64,000 nt of DNA, taken from assembly GCA_033794685.1 (NCBI GenBank), contig JARAYZ010000002.1. The stretch is one strand, 5' to 3'. This document shows, piece by piece, positions 44,421 to 52,976 of the stretch (position 1 is its first letter; every line of letters starts with the position of its first letter). The notes under the pieces are model-generated. The model had not been told where the DNA came from and searched no databases. It saw only the letters and a program-made list of their open reading frames with translations. The DNA is from Lentzea sp033794685. Lineage in GTDB: Bacteria > Actinomycetota > Actinomycetes > Mycobacteriales > Pseudonocardiaceae. The translations under genes and the position numbers were made by a program.

Positions 44421-44440
44421 ATCTGGGAGCGCTCCCAGAT
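44421..44440 (-). promoter_or_regulatory. CebR-type operator
   Basis: Twenty-base perfect palindrome ATCTGGGAGCGCTCCCAGAT containing TGGGAGCGCTCCCA (44424-44437), the known binding site of CebR/CelR, the cellobiose-responsive LacI regulator of Streptomyces and Thermobifida. It lies at the predicted transcription start of the LPMO gene, 41 bp before its ATG. Confidence 0.92.
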
Positions 44441-44442
44441 TC

Positions 44443-44471
44443 AGGGTATCCATCACTCTCCGAGATCGCAA
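44443..44471 (-). promoter_or_regulatory. LPMO promoter
   Basis: On the minus strand, TTGCGA (44471-44466), a 17-bp spacer and TACCCT (44448-44443). The predicted start falls inside the CebR box, so repressor binding would block initiation. Confidence 0.65.
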
Positions 44472-44753
44472 GCATGCACGGGGTGACGAACCCTATTCGA
44501 CTGCTGTTCGATTGCTGTCACCCACGACCAGGGTCACGGGGGCACGCGACGAGCAGGGCGCCCGGCGGCAGCTCAGCCCAGCAGCGGCAATGGCCTTCGC
44601 CACGGCCATGCAGGAACCCTTGGGGCACAACGGTTCAGCGGCGTCCACACAGGAAGCCGCACCGTCCCGGCTCGCCGCCCGACCGAAGGCGCCGAGTCGC
44701 TTGAAGGACGTCACGGCAGCTCTCGGGTTGCCTCGGGGAGGCAACGGTCACCC
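44472..44753. other. Intergenic stretch with no supported gene
   Basis: About 280 bp between the LPMO promoter and the palindromic operator of the ABC operon. A small open frame on the minus strand (44744-44493) is Cys-containing but has no ribosome site or recognisable family. I see nothing else. Confidence 0.4.
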
Positions 44754-44777
44754 GGTTCACTATTTAAATAGTGAACC
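44754..44777 (+). promoter_or_regulatory. 24-bp perfect palindromic operator of the ABC/GntR operon
   Basis: Twelve-base half GGTTCACTATTT followed directly by its exact complement, an AT-rich core in a GC-rich genome. TTCACT (44757-44762) and TACGTT (44782-44787) could be the -35 and -10. The operon encodes a YtrA-type GntR regulator, whose family typically binds such palindromes before its own operon. Confidence 0.75.
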
Positions 44778-44816
44778 ATGCTACGTTCGGCTCGTCGATC
44801 ACGAGAGGAGGTGGCC

Positions 44817-45566
44817 GTGACCATGCGAAGGCATGCCGACCCCGTGCTTCCGGTCCTCGCCGAGGGCGTGGGCAAGAGGTACCGCAGGGGCTGGGCGCTG
44901 GGACCGACGTCCCTGGTGATCCCCGGCGACCGAGTCGTGGCCCTCGTCGGCCCGAACGGTGCCGGCAAGAGCACGCTGATGGGGCTCATCACGGGCATGC
45001 TGCGCCCGACGACCGGCTCGATCGCCGTCTTCGGCGACCAGCCGAACGGCAAGGGGCTGCATCCCGCGGTGTCGTACCTGGCGCAGCAGAAGCCGTTGTA
45101 CCCACAGCTCACCGTTGCCGAGACGATGACGTTCGGCGCGCGCACGAACCCCACCTGGGACCAGCACTACGCCTCGCACCTGATCGAGCAGGCCAACGTG
45201 CCGATCACCGCGAAGATCGGCACCCTGTCCGGTGGGCAGCGCACCCGCGTAGCCCTGGCGCTGGCTCTGGGAAAGCGGCCGCGGCTGTTGCTGCTCGACG
45301 AGCCGCTCGCCGACCTGGACCCGCTCGCGCGAGAGGCGGTGCTGGGCGCGTTGATGACCGAGGCGAAGTCCCAGGGCATTACCGTGGTGCTGTCCTCCCA
45401 CGTGCTGGCGGAGCTCGAAGGTGTGTGCGACCACCTCGTGCTGCTCCACAGAGGACAGATCCTGCTGGCCGGGGACGTCAACCGGCTCAGCGCGAACGGA
45501 ACCCCTCTCGGCGAACTGGTTCTGCACCACATGCGTGCGGCGGCGGCACAGGAGACAGCGGCATGA
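44817..45566 (+). CDS. ABC transporter ATP-binding protein (YtrB-like)
   Basis: 249 residues. Walker A GPNGAGKST, Q-loop LAQQKPLYP, signature LSGGQRTRVALALALG, Walker B LLLLDEPLADLDP, and His in VVLSSHVL. AGGAGG, 5-bp spacer and GTG at 44817 decide the start; an upstream in-frame ATG at 44778 touches the operator and has no ribosome site. The gene is coupled to the permease (ATGA). First gene of a four-gene operon with a permease, a GntR regulator and a second ATPase. Confidence 0.93.
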   Translation: MTMRRHADPVLPVLAEGVGKRYRRGWALGPTSLVIPGDRVVALVGPNGAGKSTLMGLITGMLRPTTGSIAVFGDQPNGKGLHPAVSYLAQQKPLYPQLTVAETMTFGARTNPTWDQHYASHLIEQANVPITAKIGTLSGGQRTRVALALALGKRPRLLLLDEPLADLDPLAREAVLGALMTEAKSQGITVVLSSHVLAELEGVCDHLVLLHRGQILLAGDVNRLSANGTPLGELVLHHMRAAAAQETAA

Positions 45567-46534
45567 TCTGGGCATCGTTCCGGTTGCAGCGCACACAGCT
45601 GCTCACCCTCCTCGGGGTGCTGGTCGTCGGCGCGGGTGTCATCACCCTGCTGCGCACGACCATGGTCGACGCGATCACCTCGGCGCAGCTCACCCAGTGC
45701 GTGGCGCAAGGGGGCAGCGCGTGCACGTCGGAGGCGCAGAACGCGTTCCTGGGTGACTGGAGCAACCTCCTCCAGGTCGCGCGCATGCTGATCATCGCGG
45801 TGCCGATCCTGGTCGGCGTGTTCATCGGGGCTCCGCTGTTCGCCCAGGAACTGGAGAACGGCACCCACGTGCTGGCCTTCACCCAGTCGGTGAGCCGCAC
45901 CCGGTGGATGCTCAGCAAGCTGGTCGTCGCGCTGGTGCCCGCGCTGATCGTCGTGGTGGTGCTGCAGTACCTGGTCTGGTGGTGGCTGACCGCCGCCGGC
46001 ACGCTCGGCCCGCGGGTCAACGGCTCGTGGAACCCGATCAACTTCGGCATCGACCACGTCTCACCGATCGCGTACACGCTCTTCGCCTTCTCGCTCGGCG
46101 CCTTCCTCGGCGTGGTGTCGCGGCGCACCCTGGTGGGGATGACAGCGGCGTTCGGCGTGTTCGTCGCCGTGCGGTTCGTCCTGGCCGGGCAGGTGAACCG
46201 CTTCGTGCCGAGCGAACGGCGGGTGGACGGCTCGGGCCCGGCCGGCGACGGTCTGCGGGTCGGCTCTGGCTGGCTCGACGCCGCGGGACAGGAGGTACCC
46301 CGCGACAAGTACTGGCCCGTGACCGATGCGTGCCTGAAGGCGCTGCCGGAATCGTCGCGGGGGCAGGAGGAGTTCCTCGCGTGCATGCGGGAGGGCGGTA
46401 TGGCGAAGGCGTACTCGGTCGTCCTGCCGGAGAGCAGTGCCTGGCTCGCGCACCTGTACGACGCGGCGATCTTCGGAGGGTTCGCGGTGCTGCTGCTGGC
46501 AGGCACGCTCTGGGCCCTGCGCAGGCAGGCTTGA
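45563..46534 (+). CDS. ABC-2 type permease
   Basis: 323 residues. A first TM (about 12-32) is followed by five more in a 6-TM ABC-2 layout: LLIIAVPILVGVFIGAPLFAQELENGTHVLAFTQSVSRTRW is the typical E-rich loop motif, then VVALVPALIVVVVLQYLVWWWL and FSLGAFLGVVSRRTLVGMTAAFGVFVAV. A large extracytoplasmic loop with two Cys residues (VTDACLKAL, LACMREG) precedes the last TM. It lies between the first ATPase and the GntR gene and probably works with one or both ATPases. The substrate is unknown; YtrA-type systems often respond to cell-wall antibiotics. Confidence 0.9.
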   Translation: MIWASFRLQRTQLLTLLGVLVVGAGVITLLRTTMVDAITSAQLTQCVAQGGSACTSEAQNAFLGDWSNLLQVARMLIIAVPILVGVFIGAPLFAQELENGTHVLAFTQSVSRTRWMLSKLVVALVPALIVVVVLQYLVWWWLTAAGTLGPRVNGSWNPINFGIDHVSPIAYTLFAFSLGAFLGVVSRRTLVGMTAAFGVFVAVRFVLAGQVNRFVPSERRVDGSGPAGDGLRVGSGWLDAAGQEVPRDKYWPVTDACLKALPESSRGQEEFLACMREGGMAKAYSVVLPESSAWLAHLYDAAIFGGFAVLLLAGTLWALRRQA

Positions 46535-46567
46535 GCGTGGTGGACGCTCTGGAGCGGGAGAGCACCT

Positions 46568-46978
46568 ATGCTGGCCGACGTGATCGAGTTCCGGATCGAC
46601 CGGCACTCCGGGGTCTCCACCTACCTGCAGATCGTCCACCAGGTCGAGCAGGCCATGCGGTTGGGGCTGCTGGCCCCCGGCGACCGGCTGCCCTCAGCGC
46701 GGGAGGTGGTGGACGCCACCGCCGTCAACCCCAACACCGTGCTCAAGGCCTACCGCGAGCTCGAACGCGAAGGACTCGTGGAGGGCCGCCGCGGTCTGGG
46801 CACCTTCGTGACCAAGTCGCTGGCCTCCGAGGCGACGACGGGCGACGACGCGCCGTTGCGCAAGGAACTGGCTCGCTGGATGAGTCTCGCGCGGGAGGGC
46901 GGTCTGGTCGTCGAGGACGTCGACGCCCTGTACTCCGCGGTCCGCGAAGAGCACTACCCCGTCGAGGAACGATCATGA
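46568..46978 (+). CDS. GntR-family regulator, YtrA subfamily
   Basis: 136 residues. The GntR winged helix reads STYLQIVHQVEQAMRLGLLAPGDRLPSAREVVDATAVNPNTVLKAYRELEREGLVEGRRGLGTFV. The C-terminus is only a short helical tail of about 45 residues, which defines the YtrA subgroup and argues against a sugar or fatty-acid ligand. GGGAG 8 bp before the ATG. Its stop overlaps the second ATPase start (ATGA). Very likely binds the palindrome at 44754-44777 and autoregulates the operon. Confidence 0.93.
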   Translation: MLADVIEFRIDRHSGVSTYLQIVHQVEQAMRLGLLAPGDRLPSAREVVDATAVNPNTVLKAYRELEREGLVEGRRGLGTFVTKSLASEATTGDDAPLRKELARWMSLAREGGLVVEDVDALYSAVREEHYPVEERS

Positions 46979-47838
46979 TCGCGTTGAGCGCCACCGCCGC
47001 CGGCAAGCGGTACCGCAGCCACTGGGCGGTCCGCGACTGCACCTTCGCCCTTCCCGAGGGCAAGGTCGTCGCCCTGGTCGGGCCGAACGGCGCGGGCAAG
47101 AGCACCCTCCTGCGCATGGCCGCGGGCCTCGTCCGCCCGAGCGCCGGCGAGCTGCAGGTCTTCGGCACGCCGGTGCGCGGCGGCACCCACCCGGACGTCT
47201 CGTTCCTGGCCCAGGACCGGCCGCTCTACGGCGACCTCACCGTGCGCGAGATGGTGCGCATCGCGGCCGCGATGAACGACCGCTGGTCCGCCGAGCGGGT
47301 CCAGGAGGTGCTCGGGCTGCAGACCGGCGTCGACCACGGGGCGAAGATCCGCACGCTGTCCGCGGGCACCCGCACGCAGGTGGCCATCGCGCTGGCGCTC
47401 GGCCGGCTGCCCCGGCTGCTCCTGCTGGACGAACCGTTGTCCGACCTCGATCCCCTGGCCCGCGACGAGACCCTGCGGATCATCATGGCGGAGGTCGCCG
47501 ACCGGGGCACCACGGTGGTGATGTCCTCGCACCTGCTCGCGGACCTGCGCGAGGTGTGCGACCACATGCTCCTGATCGACGAGGGCCGGGTCCAGGTCGA
47601 CGGCGACATCGAGGAAGTCCTGGCACGGCACCGCATCCTGGTCGGTCCGGCCACCGACGAGTCCGCTGTGGAGGGAACGCTCGTCAGCGCGACCCGCACC
47701 CAGCGCCAGGCCACGTTGCTGTTGAAGGACTCCCGGCCCGCGCCCCAGGGCTGGACGGCCGCGGAACCCGACCTGGAGTCGCTGGTGATGGGCTACCTGC
47801 GCGCCGCGCGCTCACGGTCGTCGGCTCCTCGCGACTAG
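46975..47838 (+). CDS. ABC transporter ATP-binding protein, degenerate signature
   Basis: 287 residues. Walker A GPNGAGKST, Q-loop LAQDRPLYG, Walker B LLLLDEPLSDLDP and His in VVMSSHLL are normal, but the signature reads LSAGTRTQVA in place of LSGGQ. This suggests an asymmetric ATPase pair with the intact one encoded at 44817. A C-terminal extension of about 65 residues (from about 222) is variable. Coupled to GntR by ATGA and last in the operon. Confidence 0.92.
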   Translation: MIALSATAAGKRYRSHWAVRDCTFALPEGKVVALVGPNGAGKSTLLRMAAGLVRPSAGELQVFGTPVRGGTHPDVSFLAQDRPLYGDLTVREMVRIAAAMNDRWSAERVQEVLGLQTGVDHGAKIRTLSAGTRTQVAIALALGRLPRLLLLDEPLSDLDPLARDETLRIIMAEVADRGTTVVMSSHLLADLREVCDHMLLIDEGRVQVDGDIEEVLARHRILVGPATDESAVEGTLVSATRTQRQATLLLKDSRPAPQGWTAAEPDLESLVMGYLRAARSRSSAPRD

Positions 47839-47943
47839 CGGCCCCCGCGGGAAACCCCGCCTGATCACTTCTCTTTCACACGGCCCGCCTTCGGGTCCGT
47901 TGTGCGGCTTTCTGCTGCCTTCCTTCGGATTGGACCACAGCCA

Positions 47944-48861
47944 ATGCACGGTGATGCGGATTCGCCTACCCGAAAACTGCTCCCCAGGCCTGTCTTCCGG
48001 ATGCCGCCACACCAACGGGGCCGGACCCGATGGGTCGTTGCGACGGGTCTCGTGATCGCGATGGTCGCGGTCCTCTTCGTGGTCGTTCTCCGGACCGGCT
48101 CGGACGAGTGGCGAACCCGCTGCACCGAGTTCACACCGGCCGCGGGTGAGGTGCCCGCCGTGCAGAGGGCGCGGCAGGCGCTGATGAGCGCCGGGCACGA
48201 TCCCCTGCTGTCGATGGAGATCGTCGACCTGGACACCTGCGCGACGGTGCTGTCCTGGAAGGGTGATCTCGCTCAGCCCACCGCCTCCGTGGTGAAGCTG
48301 CTGATCGCGCTGGACCTGCTGCAGCGAACGTCCACGAACTCAGAGCAGGTGGAGAACGACATCACCGCGATGCTGACGCGCAGCGACGACGGGGTGGCGA
48401 ACCGGTTGTGGCAGAACGGTGGCGGGTCCGAGATCGTCACCCGCCAGGTCAAGGCGCTCGGCCTGCGCCACACCCGGCCGCCGGCGGTCCCGGGCCAGTG
48501 GGGCGGCACGACGACGTCGGCCTCGGACATCTCCCTCGTCTACCGCCACATCGCAGGCGCTCTCGAGGCCGAGGACCGAGATCTCCTGACGACGGCGATG
48601 GCCGAGGCTCCCCGCGCCGCGGCGGACGGAGTCGACCAGCACTTCGGCATCCCCAGCGGCCTGCCGGGCGCGACGTGGGCGGTCAAGCAGGGCTGGGGCA
48701 GTTCGGGCGACCGCCGTGTCCTCAACAGCACGGGGTTCGTCGAACTCGGTGGCACCTACGCCGTGACGCTGCTGAGCTCCTGGCGCAAGGACGCCGACCT
48801 GGCGACGATGAGCGCTGCGCTGACCAAAGCCGTCGAGGCCCTTCGCGGCGCGATGCGGTGA
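47944..48861 (+). CDS. Membrane-anchored serine hydrolase, class A beta-lactamase fold
   Basis: 305 residues. One N-terminal TM (WVVATGLVIAMVAVLFVVVL) anchors an extracytoplasmic domain. The three penicillin-recognising motifs are visible in order: SVVK (SxxK) in PTASVVKLLIALDLL, SDDG (SDN position) and KQGWG (KTG position). The Glu of the omega loop is not apparent, so true beta-lactamase activity is uncertain; a DD-peptidase-like or regulatory role is possible. The ATG at 47944 is the likely start; MPPHQRG at 48001 is an alternative. Stands alone after the GntR/ABC operon. Confidence 0.8.
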   Translation: MHGDADSPTRKLLPRPVFRMPPHQRGRTRWVVATGLVIAMVAVLFVVVLRTGSDEWRTRCTEFTPAAGEVPAVQRARQALMSAGHDPLLSMEIVDLDTCATVLSWKGDLAQPTASVVKLLIALDLLQRTSTNSEQVENDITAMLTRSDDGVANRLWQNGGGSEIVTRQVKALGLRHTRPPAVPGQWGGTTTSASDISLVYRHIAGALEAEDRDLLTTAMAEAPRAAADGVDQHFGIPSGLPGATWAVKQGWGSSGDRRVLNSTGFVELGGTYAVTLLSSWRKDADLATMSAALTKAVEALRGAMR

Positions 48862-49037
48862 AGAACGGCCGTCCGACACAGTCCACAAAGGACTATCCGT
48901 GGCGCGGGCGGTCGCGAACCCACCGGCACTTCACCGGGGACAGGTACGGTGGAGTCGTGCCCACAAGTGCTTCCACGAGGGGCGTTGCGGGCACATGCCG
49001 GTAGCCATCGACGTTCCACGGGAGCAGACGCCTTCAC

Positions 49038-49850
49038 ATGATCATCCGACCGGGACATCCGTGCTGGGTGGAACTCGCCACGAACCACACCGAGCGCAGC
49101 ACGCGGTTCTACGAGAACGTCTTCGGCTGGAAGTACCAGTGGATCCAGGACGACGCGGGCGAGGACTACGCGGTCGCTCTCCTCAACGGCGAACCGGTGG
49201 CCGGTCTGCGACCGCTGGAGCGCGCGACCCTGGACTGGACGCCCTATCTCGCCGTCGCCGACCTGGCCGCGACCAGCGAACAGGTGCGACGTCTCGGCGG
49301 TGCCGTACTGGAAACCGGGCCGCAGGTGCTTCCCGGGCTCGTGACCAAGGTGCTGGTCGACGATCCCGGTGGCTCCACCGTCGGCATCGCGCAGCCCGCC
49401 GAGGGCTGGGGGTTCACGGCGGGCGTGCCCGGCGCGCTCGTGTGGCTGGAGTTCGTCACCCGCGGTCCGCGCCAGGCCGATCCGTTCTACGGCGCGCTCT
49501 TCGGCTACCAGCAACGTCAGGTCGGGGACGGCAAGTCCGTCGACCACGTCGTGTACTCCACGGGCGGGGACACCGTGATCGGACGCGTCCGGATGGCGCT
49601 GGACACCCCGGCCACCGTGCCGCCGCGGTGGATCGCGCACTTCGCGGTGCCACCCGGTCTCGACTTCGCCGAGACGCTCAACCGGGCGCGCGCCGCGGGG
49701 GCCCGCCTCCGGTTCCAGCCCTATCCCTCGCCGCTGGGCCAGGTCGCGGTGCTGGCCGACCCGCTCGGCACGCGGTTCGCGATCATCGACCCCGCGCTGG
49801 CTTCGGACTGGGACAGCGCCTCGCCTGCCGACGACCCCTACGACGACTGA
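49038..49850 (+). CDS. Two-domain VOC/glyoxalase-fold protein
   Basis: 270 residues made of two VOC modules: the first has CWVELATNHTERSTRFYENVFGWKYQW, the second LVWLEFVTRGPRQADPFYGALFGYQ. Each module ends with an ordinary beta-strand (VGIAQP, FAIIDP). Tandem VOC proteins of this kind are abundant in actinomycetes, with few known substrates. The metal-ligand Glu and His of glyoxalase I are not all present. ATG with GGGAGCAG about 11 bp upstream. No functional link to the next operon is evident. Confidence 0.88.
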   Translation: MIIRPGHPCWVELATNHTERSTRFYENVFGWKYQWIQDDAGEDYAVALLNGEPVAGLRPLERATLDWTPYLAVADLAATSEQVRRLGGAVLETGPQVLPGLVTKVLVDDPGGSTVGIAQPAEGWGFTAGVPGALVWLEFVTRGPRQADPFYGALFGYQQRQVGDGKSVDHVVYSTGGDTVIGRVRMALDTPATVPPRWIAHFAVPPGLDFAETLNRARAAGARLRFQPYPSPLGQVAVLADPLGTRFAIIDPALASDWDSASPADDPYDD

Positions 49851-49887
49851 CCGCCGTCCCGCCGGGCGAAGGTCCCCTGACCGGCCG

Positions 49888-49916
49888 TTGACGTTATACG
49901 TCATACGACTTATGTT
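49888..49916 (+). promoter_or_regulatory. Promoter and tandem operator of the sugar ABC operon
   Basis: TTGACG (49888-49893), 17-bp spacer, TATGTT (49911-49916). The spacer carries CGTTATACG and CGTCATACG, two GTnnnAC elements as bound by FadR/FCD-type GntR regulators. Nearly identical to the element at 56141-56169 before the beta-helix gene. Confidence 0.8.
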
Positions 49917-49951
49917 CAGTTCACGAGCCACCACTCGGGAAGTGAGCAGCG

Positions 49952-51217
49952 ATGAAGCAGCGCACGGTGTGGTCCGCGGTGTTGGCGGTGGGGCTGGTCC
50001 TGACGGCCGGGTGCGGAAGCGCCGCCGGACCGGGGACTCGCTCCGGCGGGACGGGCGACAAGCTCGTGGTGTGGGACTGGAAGTCGGGCGACGCGAAGGC
50101 CGCCGGGTACGTGCGGGAGGCCAGGGCCGACTTCGCGAAGAAGCACCCCGGTGTGGACGTCGAGTTCGTGGCGCAGCCGTTCGACCAGTACTACACCCTG
50201 CTCGGCGCGGCCATCCAGGCCGGCAAGGGGCCCGACGTCGTCCTGTTCAACGGGGGCGGTCAGATCCGCGACCGCACTGACGCCCTCACTCCGTTGGACT
50301 CCTACGTGGCCGAGGACCGGCAGCGGCTGGCCGGGTGGGACGCGTTCACGAAGTCGGGGAAGGTGTACGCCGAGCCGGTGACGTTGCAGGGACACCCGAT
50401 CTACTACAACGAGGACCTCTACCGGAGGGCCGGCCTCGGGACGCCCGCGGCGACGTGGGACGAGTTCGTCCGGAACTGCGCCACCATCACCGAGAAGACC
50501 GGCGCCCGGTGTTTCGCGCTGGGCAACAAGGAGGGCATCGGCATCCAGTTCTGGTTGTCGGCGCTGGGATCGGCGGTGCTGACACCGCGGGAGTACGACG
50601 ACTGGATCAACGGGAAGCGCGACTGGTCGTCTCCCGGTGTCAGGAAGATCTTCGAACTGTGGCGGCAGGCCGGCGAGTCCGGGCTCAACACCGACGGCGC
50701 CAACTCCACCGCGATGTTCAACGACGCGTTCGCGGCCTTCAGCTCCGGCAAGGCGGCCAACGTCATCGGGCTGATGTCCGACGTGGGGCACTGGAAGGAC
50801 TTCGCGGAGTTCCTCACCCCGGAGAAGGTCGGTGTGCGGACCGCACCCGCGGTCACTCCCGGGGCGTCGCCGAGCCTGCCGTTCGACGGCGGGATCGGGT
50901 ACGCGGTCGCGAAGTGGACGAGGGATCCGAAGCTGGCCGCCGACCTCGTGCGGTCGCTGACGTCGTCCGGCGCGCTCAAGGCCTTCTACCTCGACGGTGG
51001 CGCGATCGCGGCCGACACCACGATCGACACCTCCGCCGGTGGCCCCGCCGTCAGGACCATCGTCTCTGAGGTCAAGACCGGCAAACCCGCCCTGCACGTC
51101 GCGTTGGGGTCCAGGACGATCGAGCTCATGGGCCGCCTCTCGCAGCAGCTGCTCAGCGGTTCGGCCACGGTGGACGACGCACTCCGGCAGCTGGCCGCGT
51201 CCGACAAGACGGGCTGA
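49952..51217 (+). CDS. CUT1 sugar ABC transporter substrate-binding lipoprotein
   Basis: 421 residues. Lipoprotein signal (LVLTAGC, Cys 21) and mature start with KLVVWDWKSGDAKAAGYVREA, then VDVEFVAQPFDQYYTLLGAAIQAGKGPDVVLFNGGG, the cluster-1 solute-binding pattern. Glycan-binding aromatics are plentiful (WDEF, FWLSALG, WKDF). It binds oligosaccharides outside the membrane for the two downstream permeases. The promoter shares operators with the beta-helix enzyme gene. An ATPase is lacking and is probably a shared MsiK-type protein elsewhere. Confidence 0.93.
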   Translation: MKQRTVWSAVLAVGLVLTAGCGSAAGPGTRSGGTGDKLVVWDWKSGDAKAAGYVREARADFAKKHPGVDVEFVAQPFDQYYTLLGAAIQAGKGPDVVLFNGGGQIRDRTDALTPLDSYVAEDRQRLAGWDAFTKSGKVYAEPVTLQGHPIYYNEDLYRRAGLGTPAATWDEFVRNCATITEKTGARCFALGNKEGIGIQFWLSALGSAVLTPREYDDWINGKRDWSSPGVRKIFELWRQAGESGLNTDGANSTAMFNDAFAAFSSGKAANVIGLMSDVGHWKDFAEFLTPEKVGVRTAPAVTPGASPSLPFDGGIGYAVAKWTRDPKLAADLVRSLTSSGALKAFYLDGGAIAADTTIDTSAGGPAVRTIVSEVKTGKPALHVALGSRTIELMGRLSQQLLSGSATVDDALRQLAASDKTG

Positions 51218-51221
51218 CCAC

Positions 51222-52148
51222 GTGGTCGCCCGGTCCACGTCCACAAAGGACTTGGCGAGGCCGTCACCGCGGCGCGGGCCACGCGGTTCGCGCGCGGAGC
51301 GGTTCGCGCCCCTGGTCCTGCTGGCGCCGGCCGTCCTGATCATCGTGGGACTGCGGCTGTGGCCGCTCGTGCTCGGGATCAACTTCTCGTTCACCGGGGA
51401 CGGTGACCTCGACGGCACGGCCGTCGGGTTCGACAACTACCTGACGCTGCTGGACGATCCGCTCTTCCTCACCGCGCTGCGCAACGTCGGGCTGCTCGTG
51501 CTGTTGCTGCCGGTCGCGGTGGCGATCCCCGGGCTGCTCGCGACGTTCCTGCACCTGAAGGTGCCGGGACACCGGGTCTACCGCGGCGTCTACTTCTTCC
51601 CCGCCGTGCTCTCCCCCGTGATCGTCGGCGCGATCTTCACGCTGCTGCTGGCCTTCGACGGTCCGCTCAACTCGGTGCTCGGCGGTCTGGGCGTCGGGCC
51701 GGTGGACTGGCTCGGCGATCCGGACGTGGCGATCTTCGCGGTCGTCGGGGTGCACGTCTGGGCGACGTTCGGCATGGCGCTCGTCGTCTTCCTGGCGGGC
51801 TTCGCCACGCTCGACCCGTCGTTGCTGGACGCGGCCGAGGTGGACGGTGCCACACTGCCCCAGACCATCCGGCACGTCATCGTCCCCGGTCTGACGCGCA
51901 CCATCCAGTTCGTCTTCGTCACCACCCTGATCGGGATGCTGACGTCGATGTTCGGCCTGGTGTACGTGATGACGAGCGGCGGTCCGGAGGGGTCGACCTA
52001 CCTGCCCGAGTACTACGTCTGGATTCAGCAGGGGCAGATGAACCGGCCCGCGCTCGCCTCCGCCGCGTCCACCGCGCTGTTCCTGATCATGCTCGTGGTG
52101 GGACTGGCCCAGATCGGCGTCCTGCGGCGCACGGGCGGGGAGGACTGA
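51222..52148 (+). CDS. CUT1 sugar ABC permease (MalF type)
   Basis: 308 residues. Six TM helices; the EAA motif reads LDPSLLDAAEVDGATLPQTIRHVIVPGL, the ATPase-docking loop. The N-terminus LVLLAPAVLIIVGLRLWPLVLGINFSF is typical for the family. The GTG at 51222 is 4 bp past the lipoprotein stop and has no strong ribosome site. The stop shares a base with the next permease start (TGATG). Confidence 0.93.
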   Translation: MVARSTSTKDLARPSPRRGPRGSRAERFAPLVLLAPAVLIIVGLRLWPLVLGINFSFTGDGDLDGTAVGFDNYLTLLDDPLFLTALRNVGLLVLLLPVAVAIPGLLATFLHLKVPGHRVYRGVYFFPAVLSPVIVGAIFTLLLAFDGPLNSVLGGLGVGPVDWLGDPDVAIFAVVGVHVWATFGMALVVFLAGFATLDPSLLDAAEVDGATLPQTIRHVIVPGLTRTIQFVFVTTLIGMLTSMFGLVYVMTSGGPEGSTYLPEYYVWIQQGQMNRPALASAASTALFLIMLVVGLAQIGVLRRTGGED

Positions 52149-52975
52149 TGTCCGGCGCCAGGCCTGCGCGGTGGGTCGCCGCGATCCCGATGGGGCTGCT
52201 CGCGCTGGCCACGGTCTACCCCCTGGTGTTCACCACCAACGTCGCGCTGAAGACCCGCCGCGAGTACGTCCTCGACCGGTTCGCCCCGGCTACCTCGTGG
52301 AACTGGGACAACCTCGTCCGGGCGTGGACCAGCGTCGGGATGTCGCGCTACTTCCTGAACTCCGTGATCGTCGTGACGTGCTCGGTCGCGCTGCTGCTCC
52401 TGGTCGGGTCGATGGCGGCGTTCGCGTTGGCACGACTGAGGTTCCGCGGTTCGTCCGTGCTCTTCCTCGGCGTGCTGGCCGCGTTGTTCGTCCCCTTCCA
52501 GGTGATCATGGTCCCGCTGGCGCGGATCATGGCCGGCGCCGGGCTGACCGACACCTACCCCGGGCTCGTGCTCGCGTACGTGGCCCAGTTCCTGCCGTTC
52601 ACGATCTTCCTGCTGACGAGCTACTACTCGACCGTGCCCGCGGACGTCGTCGACGCCGCCCGCATCGACGGGAACTCGGTGTACGGGGTCTACTGGCGGA
52701 TCATGCTGCCGATCGGCGCCCCGGCGCTGCTGTCCGTCGGTGTGCTCGACGCGTTGTTCTGCTGGAACGACGTGCTGATCTCGTTGCTGCTGATGCCCTC
52801 CGCGGAACACCGCACGCTCATGGTGGGCGTCACCTCGTTGCGCGGCCAGTACTCCGACGACATCCCGGTGTTCGCGGCCGGAGTGCTGATCGCGGCGGTG
52901 CCGGTCCTCGTCGTCTACCTGTTCCTGCAACGCCAGATCGCCGACGGGGTCACCGCCGGGTCCACGAAGGGCTGA
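52148..52975 (+). CDS. CUT1 sugar ABC permease (MalG type)
   Basis: 275 residues with six TMs. EAA motif VPADVVDAARIDGNSVYGVYWRIMLPIGAPAL. N-terminus AIPMGLLALATVYPLVFTTNVALKTRREY as in MalG-type permeases. One-base overlap with the preceding permease (TGATG), and one base before the enolase-superfamily gene. The pair should form the channel of the importer. Confidence 0.93.
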   Translation: MSGARPARWVAAIPMGLLALATVYPLVFTTNVALKTRREYVLDRFAPATSWNWDNLVRAWTSVGMSRYFLNSVIVVTCSVALLLLVGSMAAFALARLRFRGSSVLFLGVLAALFVPFQVIMVPLARIMAGAGLTDTYPGLVLAYVAQFLPFTIFLLTSYYSTVPADVVDAARIDGNSVYGVYWRIMLPIGAPALLSVGVLDALFCWNDVLISLLLMPSAEHRTLMVGVTSLRGQYSDDIPVFAAGVLIAAVPVLVVYLFLQRQIADGVTAGSTKG

Positions 52976-52976
52976 C

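Noticed and set aside
44493..44744. Small Cys-containing minus-strand frame between LPMO and the ABC operon
   Set aside because: No ribosome site, no recognisable family and composition like other non-coding frames.
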